Shown: positions 17,501 through 26,544, counted from the stretch's first letter. The stretch is 64,000 bases of DNA from G963668185 sp963668185 (GCA_963668185.1 OY764162.1:2715408-2779407); one strand, 5' to 3'. Numbers and translations are program-made. The notes: generated from the sequence alone by a model not told the origin.

Positions 17501-18516
17501 TGGCTGATGCGTCTTCGTTGGTTGTTAACGGGCTGGATGTCTCGGACCTGTACGAGGAGTACCTGGAGATGTGCAGGGCAGGCGGCGTCCACGTCTGGCA
17601 CAAAACGGTTGGCGGTAGATTGCGGGACTTTGCGGATATCCACAACTTCGTGGACGGTCACGCCGATGAGGTTGCGATAGTCAGGACTGTCTCGGAGATG
17701 CGCGAGGCGGCGGCTTCGAACAGGGTCGGACTGCTGCTTGGGTGGCAGGACGCGAACGCTGTCAGCACCGGCCGGGATGGCCCGAACGACTGGTGGGGCG
17801 AGCCGACCCGGACGGAGTTGAGGGCGTACTACGAGCTTGGTCTGCGCGTGTGCGGAATCGCGTACCAGATAGCCAACGTGTTTGGAGGCGGCGCGACGGA
17901 CGGGCATGTGGGGCTGAGCCGGGCGGGAAGGGCGCTTGTGGAGGAGATCCACCGCCTGGGCATCGTGCTGGACGTGGGCGGACACACGGGAGACAGGGCC
18001 TCGTTCGACGCGCTGGAGATGTCTTCAGGAGCGCCCGTCATCTGCAGTCACGGCGGTGCGAGGTCGTTGGCGGACAGCTCCCGGAACCTCAGCGACGAGC
18101 TGATCGAGGCAATCGCGAAGACTGGCGGGGTCGTCGGCATCGTGGCCATCAACGACTTCCTGGTGCGCGGCAGGGAGATGGCGCACGTGGCGGAGAGCCC
18201 GTGGGGCGGGATCGACGATTTCATCGCGCACGTCGAGCACGTGAGAGACCTCGTTGGTCCGGACCACATAGGCCTCGGGACGGACTTCACGAGCCGTCCG
18301 GGGAATCCGAACGGGCGCGAGAGAAGGGACAAGGCGCTGTTCGGGTCGGAGACGATGGACGACGGCCCGCGCCGGTACGTGCAGGGGTTCGAGAACGTGA
18401 GCGAACTGCCGAACGTGGTGGCGGCGTTGCAGGAGCGAGAGTGGCCGGAGGAGCACGTGCGGAAGTTCCTGGGCGGGAACTGGCTGCGGGTGTACGGGCA
18501 GGTGTGGGGCCTCTGA
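17500..18516 (+). CDS. M19 (renal dipeptidase-like) amidohydrolase, atypical active site
   Basis: A TIM-barrel protein of 338 residues in the M19 membrane-dipeptidase family, which normally hydrolyses dipeptides with two zinc ions. The late metal histidines are kept: VGGHTGDR (H162) and ICSHGGAR (H184), as is DHIGLGTDF near the end. However the usual N-terminal HxD (DGHND) reads NGLDVSD, and the bridging Glu region (usually IEG) reads WQDAN. Two ligand positions are thus changed, so it may bind one metal or act on a different substrate. The ATG overlaps the DUF1989 stop, so the two genes are translationally coupled. Confidence 0.8.
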   Translation: MADASSLVVNGLDVSDLYEEYLEMCRAGGVHVWHKTVGGRLRDFADIHNFVDGHADEVAIVRTVSEMREAAASNRVGLLLGWQDANAVSTGRDGPNDWWGEPTRTELRAYYELGLRVCGIAYQIANVFGGGATDGHVGLSRAGRALVEEIHRLGIVLDVGGHTGDRASFDALEMSSGAPVICSHGGARSLADSSRNLSDELIEAIAKTGGVVGIVAINDFLVRGREMAHVAESPWGGIDDFIAHVEHVRDLVGPDHIGLGTDFTSRPGNPNGRERRDKALFGSETMDDGPRRYVQGFENVSELPNVVAALQEREWPEEHVRKFLGGNWLRVYGQVWGL

Positions 18517-18546
18517 CCCCTTCCCCAGTCCGCCCACGTACTCCCC

Positions 18547-18587
18547 TGGTTCCTTCCCCAGTCTGCTGGGGAAGGTTAGGATGGGGC
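18547..18587. repeat. REP-type palindromic repeat (CTTCCCCAG family)
   Basis: The core CTTCCCCAG-N4-CTGGGGAAG at 18553-18574 is a 9-bp stem with a 4-nt loop, followed by the GGATGGGG flank. It lies in the gap between convergent genes and could also act as a terminator hairpin. A partial copy begins at about 18517. Confidence 0.85.
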
Positions 18588-18596
18588 AACCCCCCG

Positions 18597-19502
18597 CTAT
18601 CGCTCGGTGTCCGTGAGCGCCCACTCCAGCGCGCCGTCGATGTCCGGGTGCCGGAACCGGAAGCCGCTGGCAGTCAGGCGGGCGGGGTCCATGCGGGCGC
18701 TGGAGGTCACCACTTCCGACAGGTCGCCCTGCGCGATTCTGAGCGCGAACTGCGGGACGAACAGGAACGCCGGACGGCGGACGGCCCTGCCCAGGGCGCG
18801 CGTGAACTCGGCATTCGTGACAGGGTTGGGAGTGCTGACGTTGACCGGGCCGGAGAGGTCGTCGCGCTCCAGCGTCCACACCGCCGCATCCACGACGTCC
18901 GACCGCGTTATCCAGCTCATGTACTGCCTGCCGGAGCCGAGCCTCCCGCCGAGTCCCAGCCTGAATATCGGCAGGACGCGGGAGAGCATCCCGCCCGAGG
19001 CCGTCAGCACCACGCCGATACGCAGGCAGACGACCCTCGTCCTCTCGCTCGCGGCGGCGGTTGCGGCGTCCTCCCAGTCCTTCGTGTTCCCGGCCAGGAA
19101 GCCCGCGCCGGGAGAGGCGTCCTCGTCCAGCAGGGCGTCGCCCCGGTCGCCGTAGTAGCCGCCCGCCGACGCGCACACGAACACTGACGGCGGCGAGTCC
19201 AGGGCGGCGACGGCCCCCGCCAGCAGCGCCGTGCTGCCCACGCGGCTGTCCCTGATGCGTGACTTCTGTTCCTCAGACCACTTGCGATTGGCTATGTTCT
19301 CCCCGGCCAGGTGGATGACCGCGTCGAAGCCTTCCAGATCGCGCGGGTCGAGCGTCCCCGCCGCCGGGTCCCAGGCTACGCCGTTCCGCGCCCTGGGCGA
19401 TTGCGGCCTGAGCAGCCTGTGTACGTCGTGCCCGCCGCCTTCCAGCTTCCTGACAAGAGCCGACCCGATCAACCCGCTGGAACCCGAAACGAGTATCTTC
19501 AC
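18597..19502 (-). CDS. TIGR01777-family NAD-dependent epimerase/dehydratase (YfcH-like)
   Basis: Rossmann-fold short-chain-type protein of 301 residues. The nucleotide-binding motif is ILVSGSSGLIGSALVRKL at the start; DAVIHLAGENIANRKWSEEQK and SASAGGYYG-like CASAGGYYGDRG match the TIGR01777 (SulA/YfcH) family, whose substrate is unknown. The C-terminal DUF1731 part is present (ARMDPARLTASGFRFRHPD). GTG at 19502 is chosen because the family begins at this strand. Confidence 0.88.
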   Translation of the reverse strand: MKILVSGSSGLIGSALVRKLEGGGHDVHRLLRPQSPRARNGVAWDPAAGTLDPRDLEGFDAVIHLAGENIANRKWSEEQKSRIRDSRVGSTALLAGAVAALDSPPSVFVCASAGGYYGDRGDALLDEDASPGAGFLAGNTKDWEDAATAAASERTRVVCLRIGVVLTASGGMLSRVLPIFRLGLGGRLGSGRQYMSWITRSDVVDAAVWTLERDDLSGPVNVSTPNPVTNAEFTRALGRAVRRPAFLFVPQFALRIAQGDLSEVVTSSARMDPARLTASGFRFRHPDIDGALEWALTDTER

Positions 19503-19553
19503 CTGTAAACGCTCCTGAGTAGCTGTCCACCCGACACCGACAGCGTACCAAAT

Positions 19554-19627
19554 CCGTTCGCCCTGAGCCTGTCGAACCACAACCCGTTCGCTCTACGGCA
19601 ACCGTAGGGGCGCTTCGCGAAGCGCCC
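19554..19627. repeat. Two dispersed repeats side by side
   Basis: A CTGAGCCTGTCGAACCA element (about 19554-19580) is followed by the 20-bp palindrome GGGCGCTTCG-CGAAGCGCCC (19608-19627) within a GTAGGGGCG context. A related palindrome occurs at 57712-57731. Confidence 0.75.
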
Positions 19628-19630
19628 TTC

Positions 19631-19673
19631 TCTGACCCCTTCCCCAGTCTGCTGGGGAAGGTCGGGATGGGGT
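19631..19673. repeat. REP-type palindromic repeat (CTTCCCCAG family)
   Basis: Core stem-loop at 19639-19660 with the GATGGGG flank. It lies between two minus-strand genes. Confidence 0.85.
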
Positions 19674-19719
19674 TCTCCGACGCACGGAGAGCAGGACTTC
19701 TCCCCCTTGCGGTACAGTT

Positions 19720-21210
19720 TCATCCCCCGCCCGCACCCCGCGCCGCGCTCCGCCCCGCGATCCTCCCGAACACCGATCCCGCCGTCAGCCCCGAGCCTCC
19801 AGGGTAGTTGTGGTAGAACAGCCCGCCCACAAGCTCGCCCGCCGCGTACAGCCCCGGTATCGTCGCGTCGCTCGTGTCCAGCGCCTCCGCGCTCGTCGTA
19901 ATCTTGAGTCCCCCGAACGTGAACGTGACGCCGCACGTGACCGCATAGCCCGCGAACGGCGGCTCGTCGAGCGGCAGCGCCCAGTTCGACTTCGGCGGCG
20001 CAACGCCCGACGTGGACAGCCCGTCCAGCGAAGCCGGATCGAACTCCCCTTCGCTCGTCCCCGCGTTGAACTCCGACACGGTGCTCTCCAGTCCGGCCCG
20101 GTCGATGCCCAGCTTGTCGGCAAGCTCGTCGACCGTGTCCGCCTCCGCCGACGACACCTCCGGGATGCTGTACTCGTCCCGCAGCAGGTGCCGCGTCTTC
20201 CGGTCGAATATCTGGAACGCCGCGCGCCGCGGCTGGAACAGCACCTCGCGCCCGTACTTGGCATAGGTGTAGTTGCGCAGGTCCGCGCCCTCGTCCACGA
20301 ACCGCCTGCCCTCCACGTTCACGATGATCCCGAACGGGTACGAGTGCTTCTGGAACAAGTCCGCGATCACGCGGTCCCCGAACGGCGGCGCGTTCAGGTC
20401 CCAAGCCACCGCGTGGCAGCCGCTCCAGTGGCCGTGGGGCATCGCGCCCGCCGCCAGCGCCATTTGAATCCCCTCGCCCGTGTTGTAGCGCGTCCCCCGC
20501 ACCTTCGCCAGCTCCCAGCCCGCGCCCAGGTATCGGGCGCGCATCTCAGGATTCGCCTCGAACCCGCCGCACGCCAGCACGACCGACCGGGCCGCGATGT
20601 CCGCGCCGCCGTCCGGTGTCATGGCATGAACGCCCTCCACCGCGCCCGCTCGATCCAGCAGCAGCGACCGCGCGGCGCAGTCGTACCGCACTTCCACGCC
20701 CGCCCTCTCGCACAGGTCGAACAGGCCGTCGGACAGCCCTTTGCCCGCGCCCACCGCCTCCAGCACGATGCCGCCCCAGAACCTGTGCACGCCGTCGCGC
20801 GGAAACGCCTGCCGTCCGTACGCCGGCACCCACCGCACGCCGCGCTCCTTCATCCACAGGACCGTCTCGTACGACCTCGACGTAAGCGCCTGCGCCAGGT
20901 CCGGGTCCGACAGCCCTTCCGTGACCCGCATCAGGTCCGCGTACATCTCCGCCGCCGGATACGGACGTACCTCGATGGTCTCGCGCAGCCTGTCCGCCGG
21001 CTCGTCCAGCAGGGCCGCGATGTCGTCGATGCCGTTGTGCGCGAACCTGAACAGCCCGCCCGAAAAGTACGAGTTGCCTCCCCGAAGGTGCTCCGGCGCC
21101 TTCTCCAGCGCCACGACGCGCGCCCCCTCCTCCGCAGCCGCCAGCGCGGCGCAAAGCGCGGCATTCCCCGCCCCAACAACTACAACGTCAAACCTGTCTT
21201 CAGCCCTCAT
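19720..21210 (-). CDS. FAD-dependent dehydrogenase, TcuA/fumarate reductase flavoprotein type
   Basis: A 496-residue flavoprotein of the FAD_binding_2 family. The dinucleotide motif is VVVVGAGNAALCAALAAAEE (about 9-28), followed by LEKAPEHLRGGNSYFSGG, a pattern strongly reminiscent of tricarballylate dehydrogenase TcuA. The closing GLYAAGELVGGLFYHNYPGG is the conserved second FAD contact. It probably oxidises or reduces a C-C bond next to a carboxylate or ketone; 3-ketosteroid dehydrogenase-like relatives are an alternative. No TcuB or cytochrome partner is adjacent. Confidence 0.83.
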   Translation of the reverse strand: MRAEDRFDVVVVGAGNAALCAALAAAEEGARVVALEKAPEHLRGGNSYFSGGLFRFAHNGIDDIAALLDEPADRLRETIEVRPYPAAEMYADLMRVTEGLSDPDLAQALTSRSYETVLWMKERGVRWVPAYGRQAFPRDGVHRFWGGIVLEAVGAGKGLSDGLFDLCERAGVEVRYDCAARSLLLDRAGAVEGVHAMTPDGGADIAARSVVLACGGFEANPEMRARYLGAGWELAKVRGTRYNTGEGIQMALAAGAMPHGHWSGCHAVAWDLNAPPFGDRVIADLFQKHSYPFGIIVNVEGRRFVDEGADLRNYTYAKYGREVLFQPRRAAFQIFDRKTRHLLRDEYSIPEVSSAEADTVDELADKLGIDRAGLESTVSEFNAGTSEGEFDPASLDGLSTSGVAPPKSNWALPLDEPPFAGYAVTCGVTFTFGGLKITTSAEALDTSDATIPGLYAAGELVGGLFYHNYPGGSGLTAGSVFGRIAGRSAARGAGGG

Positions 21211-21249
21211 CTATACACCGTCCAAGCTACTCTTGGTAACTGTCCTTCG

Positions 21250-21284
21250 GGTTCCGTTCGCGGTGAGCCTCTCGAACCATGTCA
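21250..21284. repeat. Dispersed repeat, TGAGCCTSTCGAACCATG family
   Basis: A copy of the TGAGCCTGTCGAACCA repeat with one change (CTCTCG) lies in the divergent gap upstream of the pcm-like gene. Confidence 0.65.
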
Positions 21285-21345
21285 TAGTACCCATCGCGCC
21301 GGCCATCCCGCCAAACTATACTAGGATTGCACAGGAGGGCCGGAA

Positions 21346-22026
21346 CTGGAAAACGACCGCAAAGCGCTGTTCGACAGGCTGCGCAAGGAGATTGACTCGC
21401 CGCGCGTCATCGACGCTATGGAGCGCGTGCCCCGCGAGGCGTTCGTGCCGCCCGAACTCGCCGGCCGTGCCTACGAGGACAACCCGCACCCGATAGGCGA
21501 GGGCCAGACGATCTCCCAGCCGTTCATCGTTGCGCTCATGCTTGCGGCCCTGGATCTCCGCCGCTCCGACGAGGTGCTGGAGGTCGGCGCGGGAAGCGGC
21601 TACCAGGCGGCGCTCCTGGCCGAGCTCGCCCACAAGGTCGTGACGACCGAGCGCCTCGGTACGCTGGCCGATATGGCCCGCCGCAACCTCGAGCGTCAGG
21701 GCTACGACAACGTGACCGTCGTCCACACGTCCACGGGTATCGGCTGGCCGCCGGACGCGCCCTACGACGCCATCGTAGTCGCGGCGGCCGCGCCGCGCCT
21801 GCCGTCCGAGCTATGGGAACAGCTTGCCGACAGGGGCAGGCTCGTGTGCCCGGTCGGCCCGCCCGACAAGCAACAGCTTCTCAAGATCGTCAGGTCAGGG
21901 GACTCCCGCTCGGTCCAGAGTCTCGGCGGCTGCCAGTTCGTGCCCCTGATCGGCGCGGGCGCCTGGCCGGAGCACGCCTCCACCAACGGCGCCAGCTTGC
22001 TCTCGGCCTCGCAGGACGGGCTTTAA
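21346..22026 (+). CDS. pcm: Protein-L-isoaspartate O-methyltransferase
   Basis: PCMT methylates isoaspartyl residues in damaged proteins for repair. The PIGEGQTISQPFIVALM segment and SAM motif VLEVGAGSGYQAALLAEL are diagnostic. The first ATG (21418) would delete the usual N-terminal helix. The frame is open back to 21325, and residues LENDRKALFDRLRKEIDSP fit the family, with AGGAGG at 21333-21338. The likely start is therefore the CTG at 21346, a rare initiator. Its stop is 4 bp before gatB. Confidence 0.85.
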   Translation: MENDRKALFDRLRKEIDSPRVIDAMERVPREAFVPPELAGRAYEDNPHPIGEGQTISQPFIVALMLAALDLRRSDEVLEVGAGSGYQAALLAELAHKVVTTERLGTLADMARRNLERQGYDNVTVVHTSTGIGWPPDAPYDAIVVAAAAPRLPSELWEQLADRGRLVCPVGPPDKQQLLKIVRSGDSRSVQSLGGCQFVPLIGAGAWPEHASTNGASLLSASQDGL

Positions 22027-22030
22027 CCGC

Positions 22031-23494
22031 ATGGCTTACGAGACCGTAATCGGCCTTGAGGTGCACGCCCAGCTACTCACCCGGAGCAAGATGTTCTGCG
22101 CCTGCCCTTCCGACTACCAGGACGCCGCGCCCAACAGCGCCGTGTGCCCCGTCTGTATGGGGATGCCCGGCGTGCTTCCCGTCATAAACAGCCGTGCCGT
22201 GGAACTGGTGGTGCGCACCGGCCTTGCGCTCGGCTGCGAGATCGCCTCCTACACCAAGTTCGACAGGAAGAACTACCCGTACCCAGACCTGATGAAGGGC
22301 TACCAGATATCGCAGTACGATCTCCCTATCGCCAGCAACGGCGCACTGACCGTTGAAGCCGATGGCCGCGAGACGGAGGTCGGGATCGAGCGCGTCCATC
22401 TCGAAGAGGACGTCGCCAAGCTGTTCCACAGGACAGAGCCGGACGGCGAGCCGTACAGCCTGCTGGACATCAACCGCTCCGGCGTCCCGCTCATGGAGAT
22501 CGTCAGCGCACCGGACATGCGCACGCCGGAACAGGCCCGCGCGTACCTCGTGCAGCTGCGTTCGATCCTCCGTTACATCTCGGCGAGCACGGCGAACATG
22601 GAGCAGGGCAGCTTCCGGTGCGACGCCAACATCAGCATCCGGCCCGAGGGAAGCCGGGAACTCGGCGTCAAAGTCGAAGTCAAGAACATGAACAGCTTCC
22701 GATCCGTGTTCCATGCGCTGGAGTACGAGCAGGAGCGGCAGGCGAGGGTCGCCGACGAAGGCGGCCGCATCGTGCAGGAGACGCGCGGCTGGGCCGAGGA
22801 GCGCGGCGTGACCGTGTCCATGCGCTCGAAGGAGTACGCCTCCGACTACCGCTACTTCCCGGAGCCCGACCTGCCGCCTCTTGAACTCGACCCCGCCTGG
22901 GTGGAGACCGTCCGGGCCGACATGCCGGAGCTTCCCAGCGCGCGCCGTGACCGCTTCGAGCGGGAGTTCGGCCTCCCGGCCTACGACGCCGACCTGCTCA
23001 CCGCCTCCAGGGACACAGCCGACTACTTCGAGGCCGTCGTGCGGATGGGCTCCGGCGACCTCCAGACGCTAGCGAAGACCGTCAGCAACTGGATGCTCGG
23101 CGAGATGGCGCGCCTGCTGAACGAGACCGGCACGTCCGTTGACGACCTCAAGTTCACCCAAAAAGACCTCGTGGATCTGATCGGCATGGTTCACGACGGC
23201 ACCCTCAGCACGACGATGGCGCGTACCGTCTTCGAGACGATGTTCAGCACGGGCCGGCCGCCGCGGGAGATAGCGGAGTCGGAAGGGCTGGCCCAGGTAA
23301 GCGACGCCGACTCGCTCAAAGCAATCGTCGAAGAAGTCCTAGCCGCCAACCCGGACCCGGTGAGCGACTACCTGAACGGCAAAGAACAGGTCTTGCGCTT
23401 CCTCATGGGCGAGGTCATGAAAGCCACCCGTGGAAAAGCCAACCCGCAGGTCGTAACCAAGACCATGAAGAAAGAGCTGGAGGCGCTGCGGTAA
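22031..23494 (+). CDS. gatB: Aspartyl/glutamyl-tRNA(Asn/Gln) amidotransferase subunit B
   Basis: GatB is the kinase subunit of GatCAB, which amidates Glu-tRNA(Gln) or Asp-tRNA(Asn). The 487-residue protein begins YETVIGLEVHAQLLT, contains KNYPYPDLMKGYQISQYD, and keeps zinc-type Cys in FCACPSD and CPVCMGMPG. The C-terminal YqeY-like tail domain is present (GEVMKATRGKANPQVV). gatA and gatC are not adjacent, so the complex is encoded at dispersed loci. It is probably cotranscribed with pcm. Confidence 0.96.
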   Translation: MAYETVIGLEVHAQLLTRSKMFCACPSDYQDAAPNSAVCPVCMGMPGVLPVINSRAVELVVRTGLALGCEIASYTKFDRKNYPYPDLMKGYQISQYDLPIASNGALTVEADGRETEVGIERVHLEEDVAKLFHRTEPDGEPYSLLDINRSGVPLMEIVSAPDMRTPEQARAYLVQLRSILRYISASTANMEQGSFRCDANISIRPEGSRELGVKVEVKNMNSFRSVFHALEYEQERQARVADEGGRIVQETRGWAEERGVTVSMRSKEYASDYRYFPEPDLPPLELDPAWVETVRADMPELPSARRDRFEREFGLPAYDADLLTASRDTADYFEAVVRMGSGDLQTLAKTVSNWMLGEMARLLNETGTSVDDLKFTQKDLVDLIGMVHDGTLSTTMARTVFETMFSTGRPPREIAESEGLAQVSDADSLKAIVEEVLAANPDPVSDYLNGKEQVLRFLMGEVMKATRGKANPQVVTKTMKKELEALR

Positions 23495-23575
23495 ACTGGC
23501 GGGGGCGCAACGCTAGGACGCGGAGCGGGATTGCGGTTATCATTGGGGCGAACCGGAGGTGAGCAGGACAGGCAG

Positions 23576-23791
23576 ATGCAGCAAGTAATGAACATCGCCA
23601 TGATCGCGATATCGATCATCCTGGTTGCGGTGATCCTGATGCAGGTGCGCGGCCAGGGCGGCGGGCTGTTCGGCGCGGCGCAGAGCTCCTACAGGACCAG
23701 GCGCGGCCTCGAAAAGCTGCTGTTCCAGGCCACAATCGTGCTCGTCGGCGTCTTCATCACCGCCGCCATAGTCAGCGCCCGCATCTTCTGA
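23576..23791 (+). CDS. secG: Preprotein translocase subunit SecG
   Basis: A 71-residue protein with two transmembrane helices (residues about 5-22 and 48-68) joined by a Gly-rich loop containing RGQGGGLFG, the SecG signature. It accompanies SecYE in the inner-membrane translocon. ATG at 23576 is chosen; an upstream open frame adds 15 residues without hydrophobic character. Confidence 0.88.
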   Translation: MQQVMNIAMIAISIILVAVILMQVRGQGGGLFGAAQSSYRTRRGLEKLLFQATIVLVGVFITAAIVSARIF

Positions 23792-23812
23792 TTAGTGCCC
23801 GCCACTCGTATA

Positions 23813-23852
23813 TCCCTTCCCCAGTCTGCTGGGGAAGGTCAGGATGGGGTTA
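23813..23852. repeat. REP-type palindromic repeat (CTTCCCCAG family)
   Basis: Core stem-loop at 23816-23837 with GGATGGGG flank, between convergent secG and cysS. The repeat overlaps the last codons of cysS by a few bases. Confidence 0.85.
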
Positions 23853-25211
23853 GGACCGCGACCACGTAGTCCCCTCAGGGCTGTCCTGCAATGCAATGCC
23901 CAGCGCGGCCAGTTCGTCCCGTACCCGGTCCGCAAGGTCGAACCGCTTCGCCTGGCGCATCTCGGCCCGAAGCTCGACCAGCAGGTTCACGAACGGCGCG
24001 ACGTCCTCCCCGCCCGCAGGCTCCGGCGCGGATGCCAGCGTAAGGCCGAGCAGTCTGGCCAGCCTCCGGAGCGTCTCCTGTGCGCCGGCGACGTCGCTGC
24101 CCTCGCCGCTCGACCTGTTGATGTCTCTCGCGAGGTCGAACAGCGCGGCGACGGCGCGGGGCGTGTTCAGGTCGTCGTCCATCGCCTCCACGAAGGCGGC
24201 CTCGTGATCGCTGCCGTCCAGCGCAGGCCCGTCTCCGGACGTCGCCTCCAGCGCCTGCCGCAGCCTCCCGACGGCGCGGGCATGGCCCTCGACCGTCTCG
24301 TCCGTGTAGTTCACGGGACTGCGGTAGTGCGAACTCAGGAAGAACAGCCGCAGCGCGTCCGGCTCGTGCCTATCCAGGGCCTCGTTCACCGGGACGATGT
24401 TGCCGATCGACTTGCTCATCTTGTCTTCGCCGAACCGGACCATGCCGTTGTGCACCCAGAAGCGCGCGAACGGCTTCACGGACGAGTACGCCTCCGACTG
24501 CGCGATCTCGTTCTCGTGATGGGGAAACACCAGGTCTCGGCCCCCGCCGTGGATGTCTATCGTCTGGTCCAGGTAGCGCATCACCATCGCGCTGCACTCG
24601 ATGTGCCAGCCCGGCCGGCCCGGCCCCCAGGGGCTGTCCCACGCGGGCTCTCCCGGCTTCTCGCCCTTCCAGAGGGCGAAGTCCATGTCGTCCTCTTTCT
24701 GCTCGTCCAACTCAAGCCGCGCCCCGGCGATCATATCCTCCAGCTTGCGCCGGCCCAGCTTGCCGTACTCAGGGTCTTTCCTTACTCGGAAGTAAACGTC
24801 GCCGTTGACTGCGTAGGCGTACCCGCGCTCCTCCAGCCGCAGGATCATGTCCACGATGCCCTCGATCTCCTGCGTCGCCCTCGGATACACCGTGGCCCGC
24901 TTGACGTTGAGCGTGTCCATATCGGCAAGGAACGCCTCTATGTTGCGCTCCGCCAGTTCCGCCACAGTTATGCCCTCTTTGGCTGCCGCGACGATCATCT
25001 TGTCGTCGATGTCCGTGAAGTTCTGTACGTGCCGGACCTTGAAGCCCTTGAACTCCATGTACCGCCGGACGACGTCGAACACCACGGCGCTCATGGCGTG
25101 GCCGACGTGGGAGCTAGAGTACGGCGTGATGCCGCAGACGTACATCTTGACCACGCCGTCGGAGACGGCGAACTCTTCCTTGGCGCGCGTCAGGGTGTTG
25201 TACAGTTTCAT
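23850..25211 (-). CDS. cysS: Cysteinyl-tRNA synthetase
   Basis: Class I synthetase of 453 residues. The HIGH-equivalent is SSHVGHA (about 33-39), the zinc Cys is in MYVCGITPYS, GWHIECS and HHENEIAQSEA are conserved, and KMSKS is present. ATG at 25211 overlaps the ispF stop by 4 bp, the third member of an ispD-ispF-cysS operon. Confidence 0.97.
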   Translation of the reverse strand: MKLYNTLTRAKEEFAVSDGVVKMYVCGITPYSSSHVGHAMSAVVFDVVRRYMEFKGFKVRHVQNFTDIDDKMIVAAAKEGITVAELAERNIEAFLADMDTLNVKRATVYPRATQEIEGIVDMILRLEERGYAYAVNGDVYFRVRKDPEYGKLGRRKLEDMIAGARLELDEQKEDDMDFALWKGEKPGEPAWDSPWGPGRPGWHIECSAMVMRYLDQTIDIHGGGRDLVFPHHENEIAQSEAYSSVKPFARFWVHNGMVRFGEDKMSKSIGNIVPVNEALDRHEPDALRLFFLSSHYRSPVNYTDETVEGHARAVGRLRQALEATSGDGPALDGSDHEAAFVEAMDDDLNTPRAVAALFDLARDINRSSGEGSDVAGAQETLRRLARLLGLTLASAPEPAGGEDVAPFVNLLVELRAEMRQAKRFDLADRVRDELAALGIALQDSPEGTTWSRS

Positions 25212-25693
25212 GCGGCTGGCTCTATTGTGGCGACCGCCATTGCGCAGATGCCCTCGCCTCGCCCTGTGAAGCCCAGTCCGTCCGTGGTCGTGGCCTTGAC
25301 GCTGACAAGCGATTGGCTCAGCCCAAGGGCCCTGGAGAGAGAGGCCTCGATCAGGTCTCTAACCGGCGCGACAGCCGGTTTTTCGGCGAGGATTGTAGCA
25401 TCGACGTACGCCGCCTTCCAACCGATTTCGCCGATCTTGGCGACCGTCCGGGCGAGCAGTTCGAGGCTGTCCGCACCCCTGTACGCCGGATCGGACGACG
25501 GGAAGTGGGAGCCGATGTCGCCGAGGCCGGCCGCGCCGAGCAAAGCGTCGATGATCGCGTGGCACAGGACGTCGCCGTCGCTGTGCCCCGCCAGGCCGCG
25601 GTCGAACTCCATCCGGACGCCTCCGAGAAACAGGGGGCGGCCCTCAGCGAACGGATGGACGTCGACGCCGATGCCGGTGCGCGGCCCGGTCAT
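25208..25693 (-). CDS. ispF: 2-C-methyl-D-erythritol 2,4-cyclodiphosphate synthase
   Basis: IspF makes the cyclic diphosphate intermediate of the non-mevalonate isoprenoid pathway. The 161-residue protein has the metal motif GIGVDVHPF (D-x-H), GHSDGDVLCHAIIDALLGAAG, SDPAYRGADS and a late GEGICAMAVATI. It overlaps ispD upstream and cysS downstream by 4 bp each. Confidence 0.96.
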   Translation of the reverse strand: MTGPRTGIGVDVHPFAEGRPLFLGGVRMEFDRGLAGHSDGDVLCHAIIDALLGAAGLGDIGSHFPSSDPAYRGADSLELLARTVAKIGEIGWKAAYVDATILAEKPAVAPVRDLIEASLSRALGLSQSLVSVKATTTDGLGFTGRGEGICAMAVATIEPAA

Positions 25694-26412
25694 GCTCCAC
25701 CCGCCTCCGGCTTGCCCCGCGCGTTCAGAATGGCCTCGGCGGCAATCACATCCTCCGGGGTTGTGACCTTAAGGTTCTCGTAAGAGCTGCGAAACAGCTT
25801 CACGGTAACGCCGATGCGCTCCACCATCGCGGCGTCGTCCGTCACGTCTTCACTCACCCGACGGTGCGCTTCCGCAAGTGCCTCCCGCCTGAAGACCTGC
25901 GGGGTCTGCACGGCCCAAAGATTTTCCCTGGGGGGCGTTTCGAGCACGTTCATCTCACCGTCGGCGCGCTTGATCGTGTCCTTCACCGGAACTGCGGCCA
26001 CAGCCGCGCCGGTCTCCCCGGCGGCGCATAGTCCGCGAACGATCATGTCGGCGTCTAGGAATGGCCGCGCGCCATCGTGCACGACCACCCAGTCGCAGGG
26101 CCCCAACGTCTCCAGGCCCCGCCGCACCGAGTCCTGCCGCCTCAGGCCGCCTGTCGTGGCGGCTCTCACCTTGCCCCAGCCGTTGGTGGCGACCATTGCA
26201 CGCGCCGCCTCCAGGTTGCGTTCCGAGAGCACGAGCGCCACCTCACCGACCGCGTCGCACCGGGCCAGCGTGTTCAGGCAATGCCAGAGCAGCGGCCGCC
26301 CGCCGATGGACACGAACTGCTTGTCAACGCCGGCCATGCGGCGGCTGTCGCCTGCGGCGGCCACGATTGCGGCGACAGACTCGGCGGGGCGTTGGGAGGT
26401 GGGGCGGGTCAT
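25690..26412 (-). CDS. ispD: 2-C-methyl-D-erythritol 4-phosphate cytidylyltransferase
   Basis: IspD activates methylerythritol phosphate with CTP. The 240-residue protein has the glycine-rich CTP site VAAIVAAAGDSRRMAGVDKQF, VHDGARPFL, and the late NLKVTTPEDVIAAEAIL. First gene of the overlapping ispD-ispF-cysS operon, so isoprenoid synthesis and Cys-tRNA charging share a transcript here, as in some other bacteria. Confidence 0.95.
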   Translation of the reverse strand: MTRPTSQRPAESVAAIVAAAGDSRRMAGVDKQFVSIGGRPLLWHCLNTLARCDAVGEVALVLSERNLEAARAMVATNGWGKVRAATTGGLRRQDSVRRGLETLGPCDWVVVHDGARPFLDADMIVRGLCAAGETGAAVAAVPVKDTIKRADGEMNVLETPPRENLWAVQTPQVFRREALAEAHRRVSEDVTDDAAMVERIGVTVKLFRSSYENLKVTTPEDVIAAEAILNARGKPEAGGA

Positions 26413-26544
26413 GGCGCGGCTATGGTAGCAGGGTATCAGAAGGGTCTGCCGATCAAGTCAAGAAAGCCCGATGCCGGAGTAATGAGGAAACTACAGACTG
26501 ATGCTACGCTATACTAGACTTAGATAGTAGAGGATGCAGATCAC

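Noticed and set aside
17742..19187. 481-codon plus-strand frame
   Set aside because: It reads out of frame through the M19 gene, a repeat, and antisense to the epimerase; no motif.
23844..25766. 640-codon plus-strand open frame opposite cysS and ispF
   Set aside because: It is the antisense shadow of cysS and ispF in GC-rich sequence; residue make-up (Arg, Val, His-rich, no motifs) is typical of shadows.
26510..26515. TATACT as promoter of the PLD-nuclease gene
   Set aside because: No acceptable -35 hexamer at the right distance was found.
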